From Thalassovita gelatinovora (GTDB taxonomy: Bacteria; Pseudomonadota; Alphaproteobacteria; Rhodobacterales; Rhodobacteraceae): 64,000 bases of DNA. The notes under the pieces were generated by a model. The model saw only the letters and a list, made by a program, of their open reading frames with translations, had not been told where the DNA came from and ran no database searches. Shown here in pieces: positions 35,221-44,403 of the stretch; position 1 is the first letter of the stretch; every line of letters begins with the position of its first letter. The stretch is taken from NCBI RefSeq assembly GCF_001458355.1, contig NZ_CYSA01000007.1:2501-66500 (forward strand). The letters are read 5' to 3'. The translations under genes were made by a program, and so were the position numbers.

Positions 35221-35727
35221 ATGCGGATTGGCTATGTCATGACGGAAGGGCGTGGAGCAACCAACCGGCTGTTGGCGACGCTGGCGGATCAGTTGACAGC
35301 GCAAGGGCTGCGCCTGGCCGGGACGGTGCAGTTCGATCAGGAATGCGATGACGGTAATAAATGCGACATGGATCTGCGACTTCTACCCGATGGCCCGGTG
35401 ATCCGCATTTCGCAAAACCTCGGTGCTGCGGCGCAAGGATGCCGGCTTGATCCGCATGCGCTGGAACAGGCCGTCGCCATGACTGATCAGCAGATTGAAA
35501 AGGGCGCCGATCTGCTGATTATCAATAAGTTCGGCAAACACGAAGCCGAAGGTCGCGGTTTTCGTAATACCATTGCTTTGGCGCTTGATGCTGATATCCC
35601 GGTCCTGATCGGTACCAATCCGACCAATTTTAACGCCTTTCAGGATTATACCAGCGGGGTGGCGGACAATGCCGGCAGCAATCTGCAATCCCTGCTCAAC
35701 TGGTTGGCGCTGCCGCCTTCGGCCTAA
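35221..35727 (+). CDS. DUF2478 family protein
   Basis: A 168-residue cytoplasmic protein. It begins MRIGYVMTEGRGATNRLLATLAD, contains LRLLPDGPVIRISQNLG, and has the signature LLIINKFGKHEAEGRGFR with a predicted beta-strand core. This matches DUF2478, a family often found near molybdate transport or molybdenum-enzyme genes in alphaproteobacteria. No molybdenum gene is next to it here, apart from the MoCF-fold protein far upstream. GGGGGCTGG precedes the ATG. Function unknown. Confidence 0.83.
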   Translation: MRIGYVMTEGRGATNRLLATLADQLTAQGLRLAGTVQFDQECDDGNKCDMDLRLLPDGPVIRISQNLGAAAQGCRLDPHALEQAVAMTDQQIEKGADLLIINKFGKHEAEGRGFRNTIALALDADIPVLIGTNPTNFNAFQDYTSGVADNAGSNLQSLLNWLALPPSA

Positions 35728-35800
35728 TCATTTCATCGTTCCCGAAATACTCCCGCCGGAAGCATCTGCATTACCCACACGCGCCGAAAGCGGGCGGAAT

Positions 35801-36595
35801 TCAATCTGGCAGCAACCGCTTCATCATCCGGCTGGCCGGATCGGCCAACCCCTCGATTACATCGAAATGGTGTCGCCCCGGATCAACCACGCAGTCACAG
35901 CGCCAGGCCTCGGCCAGCGCGGTGGCCTGTTCCAGGAAAGCCGGGCGTTCCTCCGCCCCGACCCAGACCACAATATCCATGCCCGGCATTGGCAACATCA
36001 GGGTCGGGCTTTCCATTGCGGCATCGGCCATTTCCATCTTGAAATCGGCGTTCATCGAGGTTTTCACCATCGGCCTGAGATCGGCCACCGGCGAAATCGG
36101 CATGATCCGCGCCACCCGGATTGCCACATCTGCCGGCAACATGCCCGGCATCGCCATCCGCGCCACCAGATGGCCGCCCGCCGAATGACCGGCCAGCACG
36201 ATCGGACCGGCAACCATCGCAGCCGCCTGCGGAATCATGTGGGCAATCTGGCGGGTGATATCGGCAATCCGCACTTCGGGGCACAGATCATATGACGGCA
36301 TCGCCACCGCCCAGCCCTGTTCCAACGCACCCGCGGCCAGATGCGACCAAAAGGATTTGTCGAACCGCAACCAATAACCGCCATGTACGAAAATCATCAA
36401 TCCCTTGGCTTGGCCGTCCGGCAAGAACAGATCGAACACTTCGCGCGGGCGGTCGCCATAAGAAATATCCAGTTCGGCCAAGCCCTGTTCCAACATGCCT
36501 TCCCGGAATCCGGCGGCAGCGGCGGCCCATCGGTCAGGATAGGTCGCACCGTTTTCGATATGTGTCGCATTGGCGTAAGCGTCGTCCAATTCCAT
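35801..36595 (-). CDS. alpha/beta hydrolase, kynurenine formamidase-like esterase
   Basis: A 264-residue alpha/beta-hydrolase. It has the oxyanion motif HGGYW, as in kynurenine formamidases and carboxylesterases, and the nucleophile elbow GHSAGGH; a late His (PGRHHFDVIEGL) can complete the triad. No signal peptide. The substrate cannot be decided: N-formylkynurenine or a short ester is possible, and no other tryptophan-degradation gene is near. ATG 36595 with GGGGAC upstream was chosen over a longer frame to 36655. Divergent from the succinate-semialdehyde dehydrogenase gene. Confidence 0.87.
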   Translation of the reverse strand: MELDDAYANATHIENGATYPDRWAAAAAGFREGMLEQGLAELDISYGDRPREVFDLFLPDGQAKGLMIFVHGGYWLRFDKSFWSHLAAGALEQGWAVAMPSYDLCPEVRIADITRQIAHMIPQAAAMVAGPIVLAGHSAGGHLVARMAMPGMLPADVAIRVARIMPISPVADLRPMVKTSMNADFKMEMADAAMESPTLMLPMPGMDIVVWVGAEERPAFLEQATALAEAWRCDCVVDPGRHHFDVIEGLADPASRMMKRLLPD

Positions 36596-36675
36596 CTTTG
36601 TCCCCGTACTTGCTCTAGACAACCCTAGCGCCAGATGATTTGCCTGTTCCAGCATAATTACTGGAGGGCTGTCCG

Positions 36676-38157
36676 ATGCTGGATCAAAAAACCGATCTCA
36701 AATCCTTGTTGAAGGATCCATCACTTCTTTCCGAGCAAGCCTATATAGGCGGTGAATGGGTCGCATCGGAAACCGGCGCGACCTATGCGGTCACCAACCC
36801 CGCGCGGGGCGATGTGATCGCCAATGTCGCCGATCCGACCCGCGCCCAAGTGGCGCTGGCGATTGCCAAAGCCTCCGAGGCGCAAAAGGACTGGGCCAGC
36901 TGGACCGGCAAAGAACGCGCCAACGTGTTGCGTCGCTGGTTCGACCTGATGATGGAAAATCAGGACGATCTGGCCACCATCCTGACCGCCGAACAAGGCA
37001 AGCCGCTGGCCGAAGCGAAGGGCGAGATCGCCTATGGCGCGTCCTTCGTGGAATTCTTCGCAGAAGAAGCCAAGCGGATTTACGGCGAAACCATCCCCGG
37101 CCATCAGCGCGACAAACGCATCATGGTGCTGAAGCAGCCGATCGGGGTGGCCGCGTCGATCACACCATGGAATTTCCCCAACGCGATGATCACCCGTAAG
37201 GCCGCCCCCGCGCTGGCCGCTGGCTGTGGTTTCGTGGCGCGGCCATCGGAACTGACCCCGCTTTCTGCTTTGGCGCTTGGTGTATTGGCGGAACGCGCCG
37301 GTTTGCCGAAAGGCATTTTTTCGGTCGTACCAACGACGGATGCGCCCGGCACCGGACAGGAATTCTGCGAAAATCCGACCGTGCGGAAAATCACCTTCAC
37401 CGGTTCGACCAATGTCGGTCGTATCCTGCTGCGTCAGGCTGCCGATCAGGTGATGAAATGTTCGATGGAACTGGGCGGCAATGCTCCCTTCATCGTGTTC
37501 GACGATGCCGATCTGGATGAAGCCGTCGCGGGTGCCATCATGTGCAAGTTCCGCAACAATGGTCAGACCTGCGTCTGTGCCAACCGGATTTATGTGCAGG
37601 AAGGCGTCTATGATGCCTTTGCCGAAAAGCTGAAAACGGCCGTCGAAGCGCTGAAAATTGGGGACGGGCTGGAAACCGGCACCGATCTTGGTCCGCTGAT
37701 CAACGAGAACGCGATCAAGAAGGTACAAGAACATGTCGCTGACGCCACCTCCAAAGGGGCGCAAGTGATTTTGGGCGGTGGCGATCCAATGCAGGGGCCG
37801 GGCAATTTCCTGCCGCCGACCATCGTAACCGGCGCAACCCAGGACATGATCTTTGCACAGGACGAAACCTTTGGCCCGCTGGCGCCGCTGTTTGCCTTCA
37901 AGGACGAAGACGACGTGATCGCGATGGCCAATGACACCATCTTTGGTCTGGCATCCTATTTCTATGCCAAGGACCTGAGCCGCGTCTACAAGGTGGCCGA
38001 AGCTCTGGAATATGGCATCGTCGGGGTCAACACCGGTATCATTTCGACCGAGGTTGCCCCTTTCGGCGGCGTCAAGCAATCCGGGCTTGGCCGCGAAGGC
38101 AGCCATCACGGCATCGAAGAATTTCTGGAAATGAAATACGTTTGCCTGTCGGTGTGA
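36676..38157 (+). CDS. gabD: NAD(P)-dependent succinate-semialdehyde dehydrogenase
   Basis: A 493-residue aldehyde dehydrogenase that oxidises succinate semialdehyde to succinate, feeding GABA carbon into the TCA cycle. It has the family motifs ITPWNFPNAMITRKAAPALAAG, FTGSTNVGR, the catalytic Glu region MELGGNAPFIVFDDADLD, and the nucleophilic Cys in FRNNGQTCVCANRIYV. The GQTCVCANR form and the ending KQSGLGREGSHHGIEEFLEMKYVCL are typical of GabD. GGAGG stands eight bases before ATG. A strong terminator follows. No GABA transaminase gene is adjacent. Confidence 0.95.
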   Translation: MLDQKTDLKSLLKDPSLLSEQAYIGGEWVASETGATYAVTNPARGDVIANVADPTRAQVALAIAKASEAQKDWASWTGKERANVLRRWFDLMMENQDDLATILTAEQGKPLAEAKGEIAYGASFVEFFAEEAKRIYGETIPGHQRDKRIMVLKQPIGVAASITPWNFPNAMITRKAAPALAAGCGFVARPSELTPLSALALGVLAERAGLPKGIFSVVPTTDAPGTGQEFCENPTVRKITFTGSTNVGRILLRQAADQVMKCSMELGGNAPFIVFDDADLDEAVAGAIMCKFRNNGQTCVCANRIYVQEGVYDAFAEKLKTAVEALKIGDGLETGTDLGPLINENAIKKVQEHVADATSKGAQVILGGGDPMQGPGNFLPPTIVTGATQDMIFAQDETFGPLAPLFAFKDEDDVIAMANDTIFGLASYFYAKDLSRVYKVAEALEYGIVGVNTGIISTEVAPFGGVKQSGLGREGSHHGIEEFLEMKYVCLSV

Positions 38158-38192
38158 TCCGGCCAAACCGTCTAACGGTATGACTTAAAACG

Positions 38193-38231
38193 AAACGGGC
38201 GGGGCCAATATGGACCCCGCCCGTTTTTTAT
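38193..38231. terminator. bidirectional terminator between gabD and the RTX/Hint gene
   Basis: A 12-bp stem, AAACGGGCGGGG (38193-38204) with CCCCGCCCGTTT (38215-38226), a 10-nt loop, and T residues after it on the plus strand; A residues before it serve the minus strand. Confidence 0.93.
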
Positions 38232-38248
38232 TCAGCAGCGGTACCGGT

Positions 38249-40930
38249 TCAGCAAACCGGCTCCAACTCGTAAATCCGGGGCGTATCGATCTGCTTCAGT
38301 GAACGCACCCTGCGACCACTGAGCAGCGGGCAAACCCGCGACCCATAGATGCCCTCGACCGCGACATCACCATTCAGTGCCGGAATCAGCTGCGGCGCTG
38401 CGATTGCGATTTCAATCTGCGCCTGCGGTCCCAGCGCCGCCAGTGCCAACGGGCCGGGCCACATGCTTTCCGCCAGCATTCCATCGGTCCAAAGCAGCGC
38501 GTGCCGCGGCAACAACAAGTGGTGATACTCCACCGATTTCGTGCCATGCGCCACGCGGAAACGCGGGTCGCGATGTTCGGCCAAATGGATCGCCCGGACC
38601 AGTCTCAGCCCGTTTTTGGTTTGGACTGGAACCGCATGCTGCGGCGACAAACGCAATTCACGATCATTGCCCAGCGCACCGCGCCGGAACACGACCGGGC
38701 GCAGACGCGGGTGCGCGTCAAGAATATCCCGGTCCAGATGTCGCCCACCGGCCCAAAGGATTGGTTGCACCGATCCGTCGGCACAGCTGACCAAATCGCC
38801 CGCTTGCAACGTTTCGACCGGCACCTCACCCCGTGGGGTAGCAATTAGGCTGCCCTTGACGAAACAAGGGACACCCATCGCATAAAGTTGCCCGGGGTTG
38901 GAAACAGATGCCGGGCTGACGCCAGACAGCAGCATGGATTCGCCATTCGGGAAGGTCAGAACCGCATTGCCCGACCCATCGTCACTGACCACCACATCCC
39001 AGGTTTCGACCGCTTCGCCATCGGCATCGATCAGTGACGAAACATCAAGCTGGTCGTTGGTGAACCCATCGCGATCGTCGTCCCCCATATTGAAATCCGA
39101 AATGGTGTCGTCACCGGAATCGTTCGTCGCCACGAAAGTGTCGTATCCAGTGCCACCCGACAGCACGTCATTGCCAGCATCACCCGATAGGGTGTCATTG
39201 CCGTCGCCACCCGACAGCGTATCATTGCCGTCGCCACCCGACAGCGTATCATGGCCGGTGCCGCCAGACAGAGCATCATCCCCGCCATCCCCTGACAGCA
39301 CATCGTTGCCGTCGCCACCCGACAGCGCATCATTACCGTCGCCGCCAGACAGTGTATCATGGCCGGTGCCGCCAGACAGAACATCATTCCCGCCATCCCC
39401 TGACAGCACATCGTTGCCGTCGTCACCCGAAAGCGTATCATTACCGTCGCCACCAGACAGCGTGTCTTGGCCAGTACCACCAGACAGTACATCGTTGCCT
39501 GCGTCTCCCGACAGCACATCATCCCCATCGCCGCCTGACAGTGTATCGTCGCCAGATCCGGCATAGATCGTGTCATCCCCGGCCCCGCCATCGATCTGAT
39601 CGTCATCGGTCATGCCGGTGGCGAATTCGGCATCCCAGCGGCTTTGGGCGAGGTAATCTATCGAATTGCGATCGTTGCCCGAGATCAGCGAATTCAGCGT
39701 AATGGAATCGATTGGTCCGGCTTCCAACGCGGCCTGATCACTGTTGTAATTGTATTCCGGAGCCATAAACAGATCGCCATCAACGGTCTGGAAAACGACA
39801 GCGCTGATCGTGGCGCTGGACCCGTCTGCATAAGTAAGCGTGGCATCGTAGACCAGAACCGAGTCGATGTAGGTCTGCTCGCCATTAATGAAAATGGCAT
39901 CCGCTGAACCGCTGGTGCTGTCGGTGGCAACTGCCCGGACACCATGCACGTTCGCCGACGCGTTGGGGGCATCCATATCGGCGAAATGATCCGTGAGTGG
40001 ATCGCTGTCTGAACCATAAGTGCCAAGTGCCGAATTAGCGTTTTCGGCACCATAGTTCGAATTGTCGCGGCTTTGATATTCGTCGGGGTCCAGGTCCCGG
40101 GCCGTGCCGAGGCTGATCACGGTGTAAGACGTGCTCTGTCCCCCGCTACCACCTGTGGTGGCGGCACCGCCACCGCCCATGATCAGATCGTTGCCGTCGC
40201 CACCATCGATGGAGTCATCGCCACCGCCACCTTGGATCGTATCGTCCTCGGCGCCGCCGCTGAGAATGTCATCGCCGTCACCACCTTCGATCGAATCGGT
40301 ACCGGCACCACCTTCTATGGAATCGTCGCCTTTCCCGGCATCAATCGAGTCATTGCCGGAACCGCCATCTACGGTATCGTCCCCATCATTTGCGGTGATG
40401 GTGTCGTGCCTATCTCCGCCAACCAACGATTCGTCGCCTTCGCTGGCATACATTTCATTGGCCGCACCGGATTCGTATGTTTGGGAATCAATCTCGCGAA
40501 AGCTCGGCTCGGTGCCCGGGCCGACATCCTCGATAGACGTGACTTCATAGTGAACGCCGGGCGTTATGTGGCCATCGACGACATAGCCCTGAAAAACACC
40601 GTTAATTTCTATCGAATAAACATTGATATTGGTGCCATCAGGTGCGCTGAGGGTGATCCGATCTTCTGCATAACCTTGTCCGCGCCCGGTGAGGGTTCCG
40701 TTTTCATCGTAGACGGCCAGATACTGATTGGTGTCATCCCCCGTTTCATCGGAAGTCTGATCCCCATTGAGGAGAGCATCCTCGGAATCGTAGAAATCAA
40801 AGGTGATTGCATTCGCGGAACTGCTCCAGCCTGAATCCAACACCAGACTGTCACCGGTCGTAAAGGAACCACTTCCATCCGTATTTGCCAGCTGATCGGG
40901 GCTGAAACCTGCAAAAGAAATCTGTGCCAT
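38249..40930 (-). CDS. RTX-type calcium-binding protein with C-terminal Hint domain, probable type I secretion cargo
   Basis: An 893-residue acidic protein without a classical signal. In order: an unrecognised N-terminal domain (1-164), a first RTX block of GGxGxDx(L/I) nonapeptides (165-255), a domain I cannot place (265-440), a larger RTX block of about 16 units (443-600, DNA 39131-39604), a linker (600-688), and a Hint_2 domain starting at C689 ([24 protein letters not shown], later LSPQHAV). RTX blocks fold on calcium outside the cell; Hint domains descend from self-cleaving proteins, and cleavage before C689 is possible. The prsDE-like exporter at 23.9-26.9 kb is the natural partner. GAGG precedes the ATG, just after a hairpin. 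Confidence 0.92.
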   Translation of the reverse strand: MAQISFAGFSPDQLANTDGSGSFTTGDSLVLDSGWSSSANAITFDFYDSEDALLNGDQTSDETGDDTNQYLAVYDENGTLTGRGQGYAEDRITLSAPDGTNINVYSIEINGVFQGYVVDGHITPGVHYEVTSIEDVGPGTEPSFREIDSQTYESGAANEMYASEGDESLVGGDRHDTITANDGDDTVDGGSGNDSIDAGKGDDSIEGGAGTDSIEGGDGDDILSGGAEDDTIQGGGGDDSIDGGDGNDLIMGGGGAATTGGSGGQSTSYTVISLGTARDLDPDEYQSRDNSNYGAENANSALGTYGSDSDPLTDHFADMDAPNASANVHGVRAVATDSTSGSADAIFINGEQTYIDSVLVYDATLTYADGSSATISAVVFQTVDGDLFMAPEYNYNSDQAALEAGPIDSITLNSLISGNDRNSIDYLAQSRWDAEFATGMTDDDQIDGGAGDDTIYAGSGDDTLSGGDGDDVLSGDAGNDVLSGGTGQDTLSGGDGNDTLSGDDGNDVLSGDGGNDVLSGGTGHDTLSGGDGNDALSGGDGNDVLSGDGGDDALSGGTGHDTLSGGDGNDTLSGGDGNDTLSGDAGNDVLSGGTGYDTFVATNDSGDDTISDFNMGDDDRDGFTNDQLDVSSLIDADGEAVETWDVVVSDDGSGNAVLTFPNGESMLLSGVSPASVSNPGQLYAMGVPCFVKGSLIATPRGEVPVETLQAGDLVSCADGSVQPILWAGGRHLDRDILDAHPRLRPVVFRRGALGNDRELRLSPQHAVPVQTKNGLRLVRAIHLAEHRDPRFRVAHGTKSVEYHHLLLPRHALLWTDGMLAESMWPGPLALAALGPQAQIEIAIAAPQLIPALNGDVAVEGIYGSRVCPLLSGRRVRSLKQIDTPRIYELEPVC
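39131..39604 (-). repeat. tandem 27-bp coding repeats of the second RTX block
   Basis: About 17 units of 27 bp encode GGxGxD-type nonapeptides. Neighbouring units are close to identical in DNA: the codons for [10 protein letters not shown] and its variants return in the same spelling many times, and longer multi-unit blocks are repeated too. This marks recent duplication or gene conversion and makes the region prone to length change and to assembly error. Confidence 0.9.
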
Positions 40931-40942
40931 TCAAAAAACCTC

Positions 40943-40964
40943 GTTACTATACTTCCCTAGTAAC
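40943..40964 (-). promoter_or_regulatory. leader hairpin just upstream of the RTX/Hint ribosome site
   Basis: Perfect 7-bp arms, GTTACTA and TAGTAAC, surround an 8-nt loop. On the minus strand the hairpin ends two bases before GAGG, the probable ribosome-binding site of the RTX/Hint gene. It could control translation or be a protein-binding operator. Confidence 0.45.
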
Positions 40965-41220
40965 AACGGTCTTCGGCGTGCTGGCCTTACTGCCCCGACC
41001 TGCGCAAAAGTCCAGATATCTTTATCATTGGTCGACGTCGCCTATACCAAAGCCAATAGACGGCAAGTGGGAGCCATCTGAATTTCGCTTGCCCATGCCA
41101 AAGGCCAGGCAATACGCCTTCTGAACTGGTAAAGTTTTCAAATTCTATTCTGCTGCCGTGACCGAGGTAGCGATGCAAAGCGTTCCACTGCCCGATAGAC
41201 TCTTAAGGATTGGTCCAATT

Positions 41221-42450
41221 TTAACTGGATTGCCCACCTGTCGAACAGTCCCGCAGAACCCGGCCCAACCGCGTGATCCCTTCTTCGATCTGCATCGGAT
41301 CTGGACTGGAAAAATTCAGCCGCATACTGTTGCGCCCCGATCCATCAGCATAAAAGGCCGCACCGGGTACGAAAGCCACGCGTTCAGTTTTTAACGCATG
41401 CTGTAACAGATCAGCGCCATCCATCCCCTTGGGCAGGGTCAACCAGACGAACATGCCACCTTCGGGCCGGGTCCAGCTGACACCGGGCGGCATATGCCGT
41501 TCCAACGCCGCCAGCATGCGGTCGCGCCGGTGGCTGTAATGTCGGCAAAGCGCGGCGATATGATCGTCGAATCCGTTCGCTGCAACTTCGGCAATCGCGA
41601 CTTGATTCAAGGTCGGGGTATGCAAATCACCAGCCTGTTTCAGCAACACCAACCGGTCGATCACCGATCTGGCGGCGCAGACCCAGCCGACCCGCAGCCC
41701 GGGCGACAGGGTTTTGGAAAAAGATCCGCAATAAATCGTGCGACAAGCCTCAATATCGCCCTTGCGCGCGTATTCCAGCGCCAGAATGGGTGGCACCGGT
41801 TCACCCTCATAGCGTAATGACTGGTAAGCGGCATCTTCGATCACCGCACAATCCAGATCTTCCGCCAGTTGCAATATGTTTTCGCGTTCTGTCCGGGTCA
41901 GTGTGACTCCGGTGGGATTGGCAAAATCAGGCGACAGATAGGCAAATTTCACCCGCCCGCCCTTGGCTTCGGCCTGAGCGCGGAAGTCATTCGCCGAACG
42001 GTTTCCATTCGGGTCCAACCGGTCGAACTCAGGCTCATAAGCGTTAAACGCACCCAACGCACCCAAATAGGTCGGCCAGCCGACCAGCGCGGTATCGCAC
42101 GGGGACAAAAACAATTTGCCCAGATAGTCCAGCGCCTGCTGCGATCCCGAAGTGATCTGAATGTTGTCTTCATCGCAGTCGATCCCCAGCCCACGCATAT
42201 GATCCGCGATCCAGCGGCGCAGCGGTGGGTAGCCTTCGGAGGTCGAATATTGCAGCGACTGTGCCTGTTGACCGTCGCTTAACGCCCGCGTCATCGCATC
42301 TCGGAATGCCGCCGCAGGGAACATTGCCGGATCAGGAATACCACCAGCAAACGAAATGACATCTGGTTGATCCAGCAGCTTCAGAAGTTCGCGGATTTCT
42401 GATGCTATCATACGGGAGATACGGGTGGCGAAAAACTGATCCAGCGACAT
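41221..42450 (-). CDS. PLP-dependent aminotransferase, class I (2-aminoadipate/aromatic-type)
   Basis: A 409-residue fold-type I aminotransferase. It starts FATRISRMIASEIRELLKLLDQPDVISFAGGIPDP, has ITSGSQQALDYLGKLFLSP, YLSPDFANPTGVTLTRTER, EDAAYQSLRY and the PLP-binding Lys in GSFSKTLSPGLRVGWV, and ends with the substrate Arg in SMRLNFSS. This group includes LysN (2-aminoadipate), kynurenine and valine-pyruvate-type enzymes and resembles the catalytic part of MocR proteins. The true substrate cannot be told. There is no N-terminal DNA-binding domain. Divergent from the MDR gene. Confidence 0.9.
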   Translation of the reverse strand: MSLDQFFATRISRMIASEIRELLKLLDQPDVISFAGGIPDPAMFPAAAFRDAMTRALSDGQQAQSLQYSTSEGYPPLRRWIADHMRGLGIDCDEDNIQITSGSQQALDYLGKLFLSPCDTALVGWPTYLGALGAFNAYEPEFDRLDPNGNRSANDFRAQAEAKGGRVKFAYLSPDFANPTGVTLTRTERENILQLAEDLDCAVIEDAAYQSLRYEGEPVPPILALEYARKGDIEACRTIYCGSFSKTLSPGLRVGWVCAARSVIDRLVLLKQAGDLHTPTLNQVAIAEVAANGFDDHIAALCRHYSHRRDRMLAALERHMPPGVSWTRPEGGMFVWLTLPKGMDGADLLQHALKTERVAFVPGAAFYADGSGRNSMRLNFSSPDPMQIEEGITRLGRVLRDCSTGGQSS

Positions 42451-42783
42451 GGCGGGGACTCCTAGGCGCGCGAGAATGCTCGCGCCAATAGACTAAGTCA
42501 ATATAGTTGACATGATTTGTGATCCCGCGACAGACGCTTAGATATCATGCCAATCTGTCAGGACCCACCCACCTCAATCCATAAAAAAATTAGATATTTC
42601 TCCGCGGTCATTGTCTGATTCCGGGCTCGCGCGGATAGGGTAAACGCCAGCGTAGCCGGGCCGGTTATGCGCGGCCGCAATCCATACAAATATGCATGAA
42701 ACCCACACTGATTTCGGCAATTCACCCAAATTTCCCGAACAGGTATCTTCTGCATCAAGAATTCAGACACCAAGGAATTTATC
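42451..42783. promoter_or_regulatory. divergent promoter region with two inverted repeats
   Basis: This 333-bp gap holds no gene. Two inverted repeats lie near the aminotransferase start: GCGCGAG-AATG-CTCGCGC (42468-42485) and GTCAA-TATAG-TTGAC (42497-42511). The second contains TTGACA (42507-42512) as a possible plus-strand -35 element and TTGACT as a possible minus-strand one. An A-rich stretch lies near 42585. AAGGAA stands close before the MDR start. Confidence 0.45.
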
Positions 42784-43773
42784 ATGAAAGCGATGACCTA
42801 TCACCGTTACGGTCCAGCAGAGAACGTCCAGCCTGCCGAATTACCCCGTCCGATTCCGGGCAAATCCGACCTTCTGATCAAGGTGCATACCGCGACCGTC
42901 ACCACCGCGGATTGGCGCCTGCGGGCCTCTGCCTTTCCGGGTGGTATGTGGTTGCCCGGACGTTTGATGTTCGGCCTGTTCCGCCCGCGCAAAAAGGTGC
43001 TGGGCGGCGAATTTTCCGGCACTGTGATGGAAACCGGGACGGATGTCTGTGACTTTGCTCCGGGCGATCCGGTCTTCGGCTTTGCCGGACTGGGGGCCCA
43101 TGCTGAATATCTGACAATTCCAGCCAAGGGTTGCGTGACAAAAAAACCTGCGCGGCTTAGCCACGCCGAAGCGGCGGCCATGCCCTTTGGTGGGCTGTCG
43201 TCTCTGGTTTTCCTGCGCGACTTCGCGAAGCTGAAGCCGGGTCACAAAGTGCTGATCCTGGGGGCTTCGGGGGGTGTCGGTGTCTACGCTGTGCAGATCG
43301 CCAAAGCGATGGGGGCCGAAGTGACCGCCATGGCCAGCACCGCCAAGCTGGACCTGCTGCGCGATCTGGGGGCGGATCAGGTACTTGATTACACGGTTCA
43401 GCAGCTCAACGATGCGGGGCGTGATTTCGATCTGGTCTTTGATCCGGCGGGCAATGCCAAATTTCCTGAGGTCAAAGCCTTGTTGAAACCAACCGGCCTT
43501 TTCATCCCTCTGACGTTTAACTTCCGTGAGGTGTGGCAAGCACTGAGGGCCAAGTTGACAGGTGGTCCGCAAATCGGGATCGGCGTGAACGGGGATCACA
43601 AAACGGATTTGTTGGAATTAGCAAATCTGATCGAAACTGGGGCGCTCCGCCCAGTGGTCGATCAGCGTTTTGATCTCGTCAACATCGCGGCGGCCTACGG
43701 GGTAGTGGAAAGCCGCCACCGTAAAGGCAGTATCGTACTTGAGGTACTGCCAACCCATGAGGAGCTGAGCTGA
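42784..43773 (+). CDS. zinc-independent MDR family NAD(P)-dependent oxidoreductase (quinone oxidoreductase-like)
   Basis: A 329-residue medium-chain dehydrogenase/reductase. The N-terminal GroES-like domain reads MKAMTYHRYGPAENVQ and lacks the Cys/His ligands of zinc alcohol dehydrogenases. The Rossmann domain has LILGASGGVGVYAVQIAKAMGAEVTA (the AxxGxxG form) and ends with DLVNIAAAYGVVESRHRKGSIVLEV. This fits NADPH-dependent quinone or enone reductases. Substrate unknown. A clear terminator follows. It is divergent from the aminotransferase. Confidence 0.9.
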   Translation: MKAMTYHRYGPAENVQPAELPRPIPGKSDLLIKVHTATVTTADWRLRASAFPGGMWLPGRLMFGLFRPRKKVLGGEFSGTVMETGTDVCDFAPGDPVFGFAGLGAHAEYLTIPAKGCVTKKPARLSHAEAAAMPFGGLSSLVFLRDFAKLKPGHKVLILGASGGVGVYAVQIAKAMGAEVTAMASTAKLDLLRDLGADQVLDYTVQQLNDAGRDFDLVFDPAGNAKFPEVKALLKPTGLFIPLTFNFREVWQALRAKLTGGPQIGIGVNGDHKTDLLELANLIETGALRPVVDQRFDLVNIAAAYGVVESRHRKGSIVLEVLPTHEELS

Positions 43774-43802
43774 AAAGGGCGGGCCTTGGCCCGCCCTTTA
43801 TC
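43774..43802. terminator. bidirectional terminator between the MDR and hsp20 genes
   Basis: A perfect 11-bp stem, AAAGGGCGGGC (43774-43784) and GCCCGCCCTTT (43789-43799), with a 4-nt loop. It sits between convergent genes; the flanking A and T runs are short. Confidence 0.88.
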
Positions 43803-43818
43803 CAATTTCGCGCAAGTC

Positions 43819-44286
43819 TCAGTTGACGGCTTTGGCGTCCACGATATCCTTTTCGACCGTTTGACCGCTGGCGATTTCAACCCGGCGCGGTTTCAGCGTT
43901 TCGGGCATTTCCCGGACCAGATCGATATGCAGCATGCCATCGGCATGGGTTGCCCCGGTCACGCGCACATGATCAGCCAGTGTGAAGCGGCGCTCAAAGG
44001 CACGGGTTGCAATACCGCGATGCAGATAGACATGCTCCTTGTCTTCCTCGGCTTTGCGGGCGGCGACGATCAGGGCACTTTCCTTCACTTCGACCGATAG
44101 GTCGACGTCCGAAAACCCTGCCACCGCGATCGAAATACGGTAAGCGTTTTCGTCAATCTTTTCTATGTTATAGGGGGGATAACTTGGCTGTGGGGCTTCG
44201 TTGGTAAAAACGCGGTCCATCATGTCGGCGATCTGGTCGAAACCGACGCTGGCGCGATAAAGCGGTGCAAAATCAAAACTACGCAT
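43819..44286 (-). CDS. Hsp20 family small heat-shock chaperone (IbpA-like)
   Basis: A 155-residue alpha-crystallin-type chaperone that holds unfolding proteins in the cytoplasm. It begins MRSFDFAPLYRASVGFDQIADMMD, as IbpA-like proteins do, continues with YPPYNIEKIDENAYRISIAVAGF, and carries YLHRGIATRAFERRFTLADHVRV and DLVREMPETLKPRRVEI. GGAGGA lies seven bases before ATG 44286; the longer frame is not supported. No heat-shock hairpin or sigma-32 promoter was identified with confidence. Confidence 0.94.
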   Translation of the reverse strand: MRSFDFAPLYRASVGFDQIADMMDRVFTNEAPQPSYPPYNIEKIDENAYRISIAVAGFSDVDLSVEVKESALIVAARKAEEDKEHVYLHRGIATRAFERRFTLADHVRVTGATHADGMLHIDLVREMPETLKPRRVEIASGQTVEKDIVDAKAVN

Positions 44287-44403
44287 AGGGCGATCCTCCA
44301 TCTGAGCGATACCTGATTGGTGCCTTCCAACTGGACAGGCAAATTCAGCGGGACCCAAGGTGGCGCCCCGATAAAGATCATGTGGGGGGTTTAAATGAGC
44401 GTT

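Noticed and set aside
36721-38166. 481-residue minus-strand open frame
   Set aside because: A long antisense shadow of gabD caused by high third-position GC; the plus-strand protein carries all catalytic motifs.
38898-39566. Pro/Ser repeat protein on the plus strand, opposite the RTX gene
   Set aside because: It is the complement of the RTX repeats; the minus-strand frame is the family-like one.
39131-39604. CRISPR-like regular repeats
   Set aside because: The period is a constant 27 bp without unique spacers and the frame encodes RTX nonapeptides.
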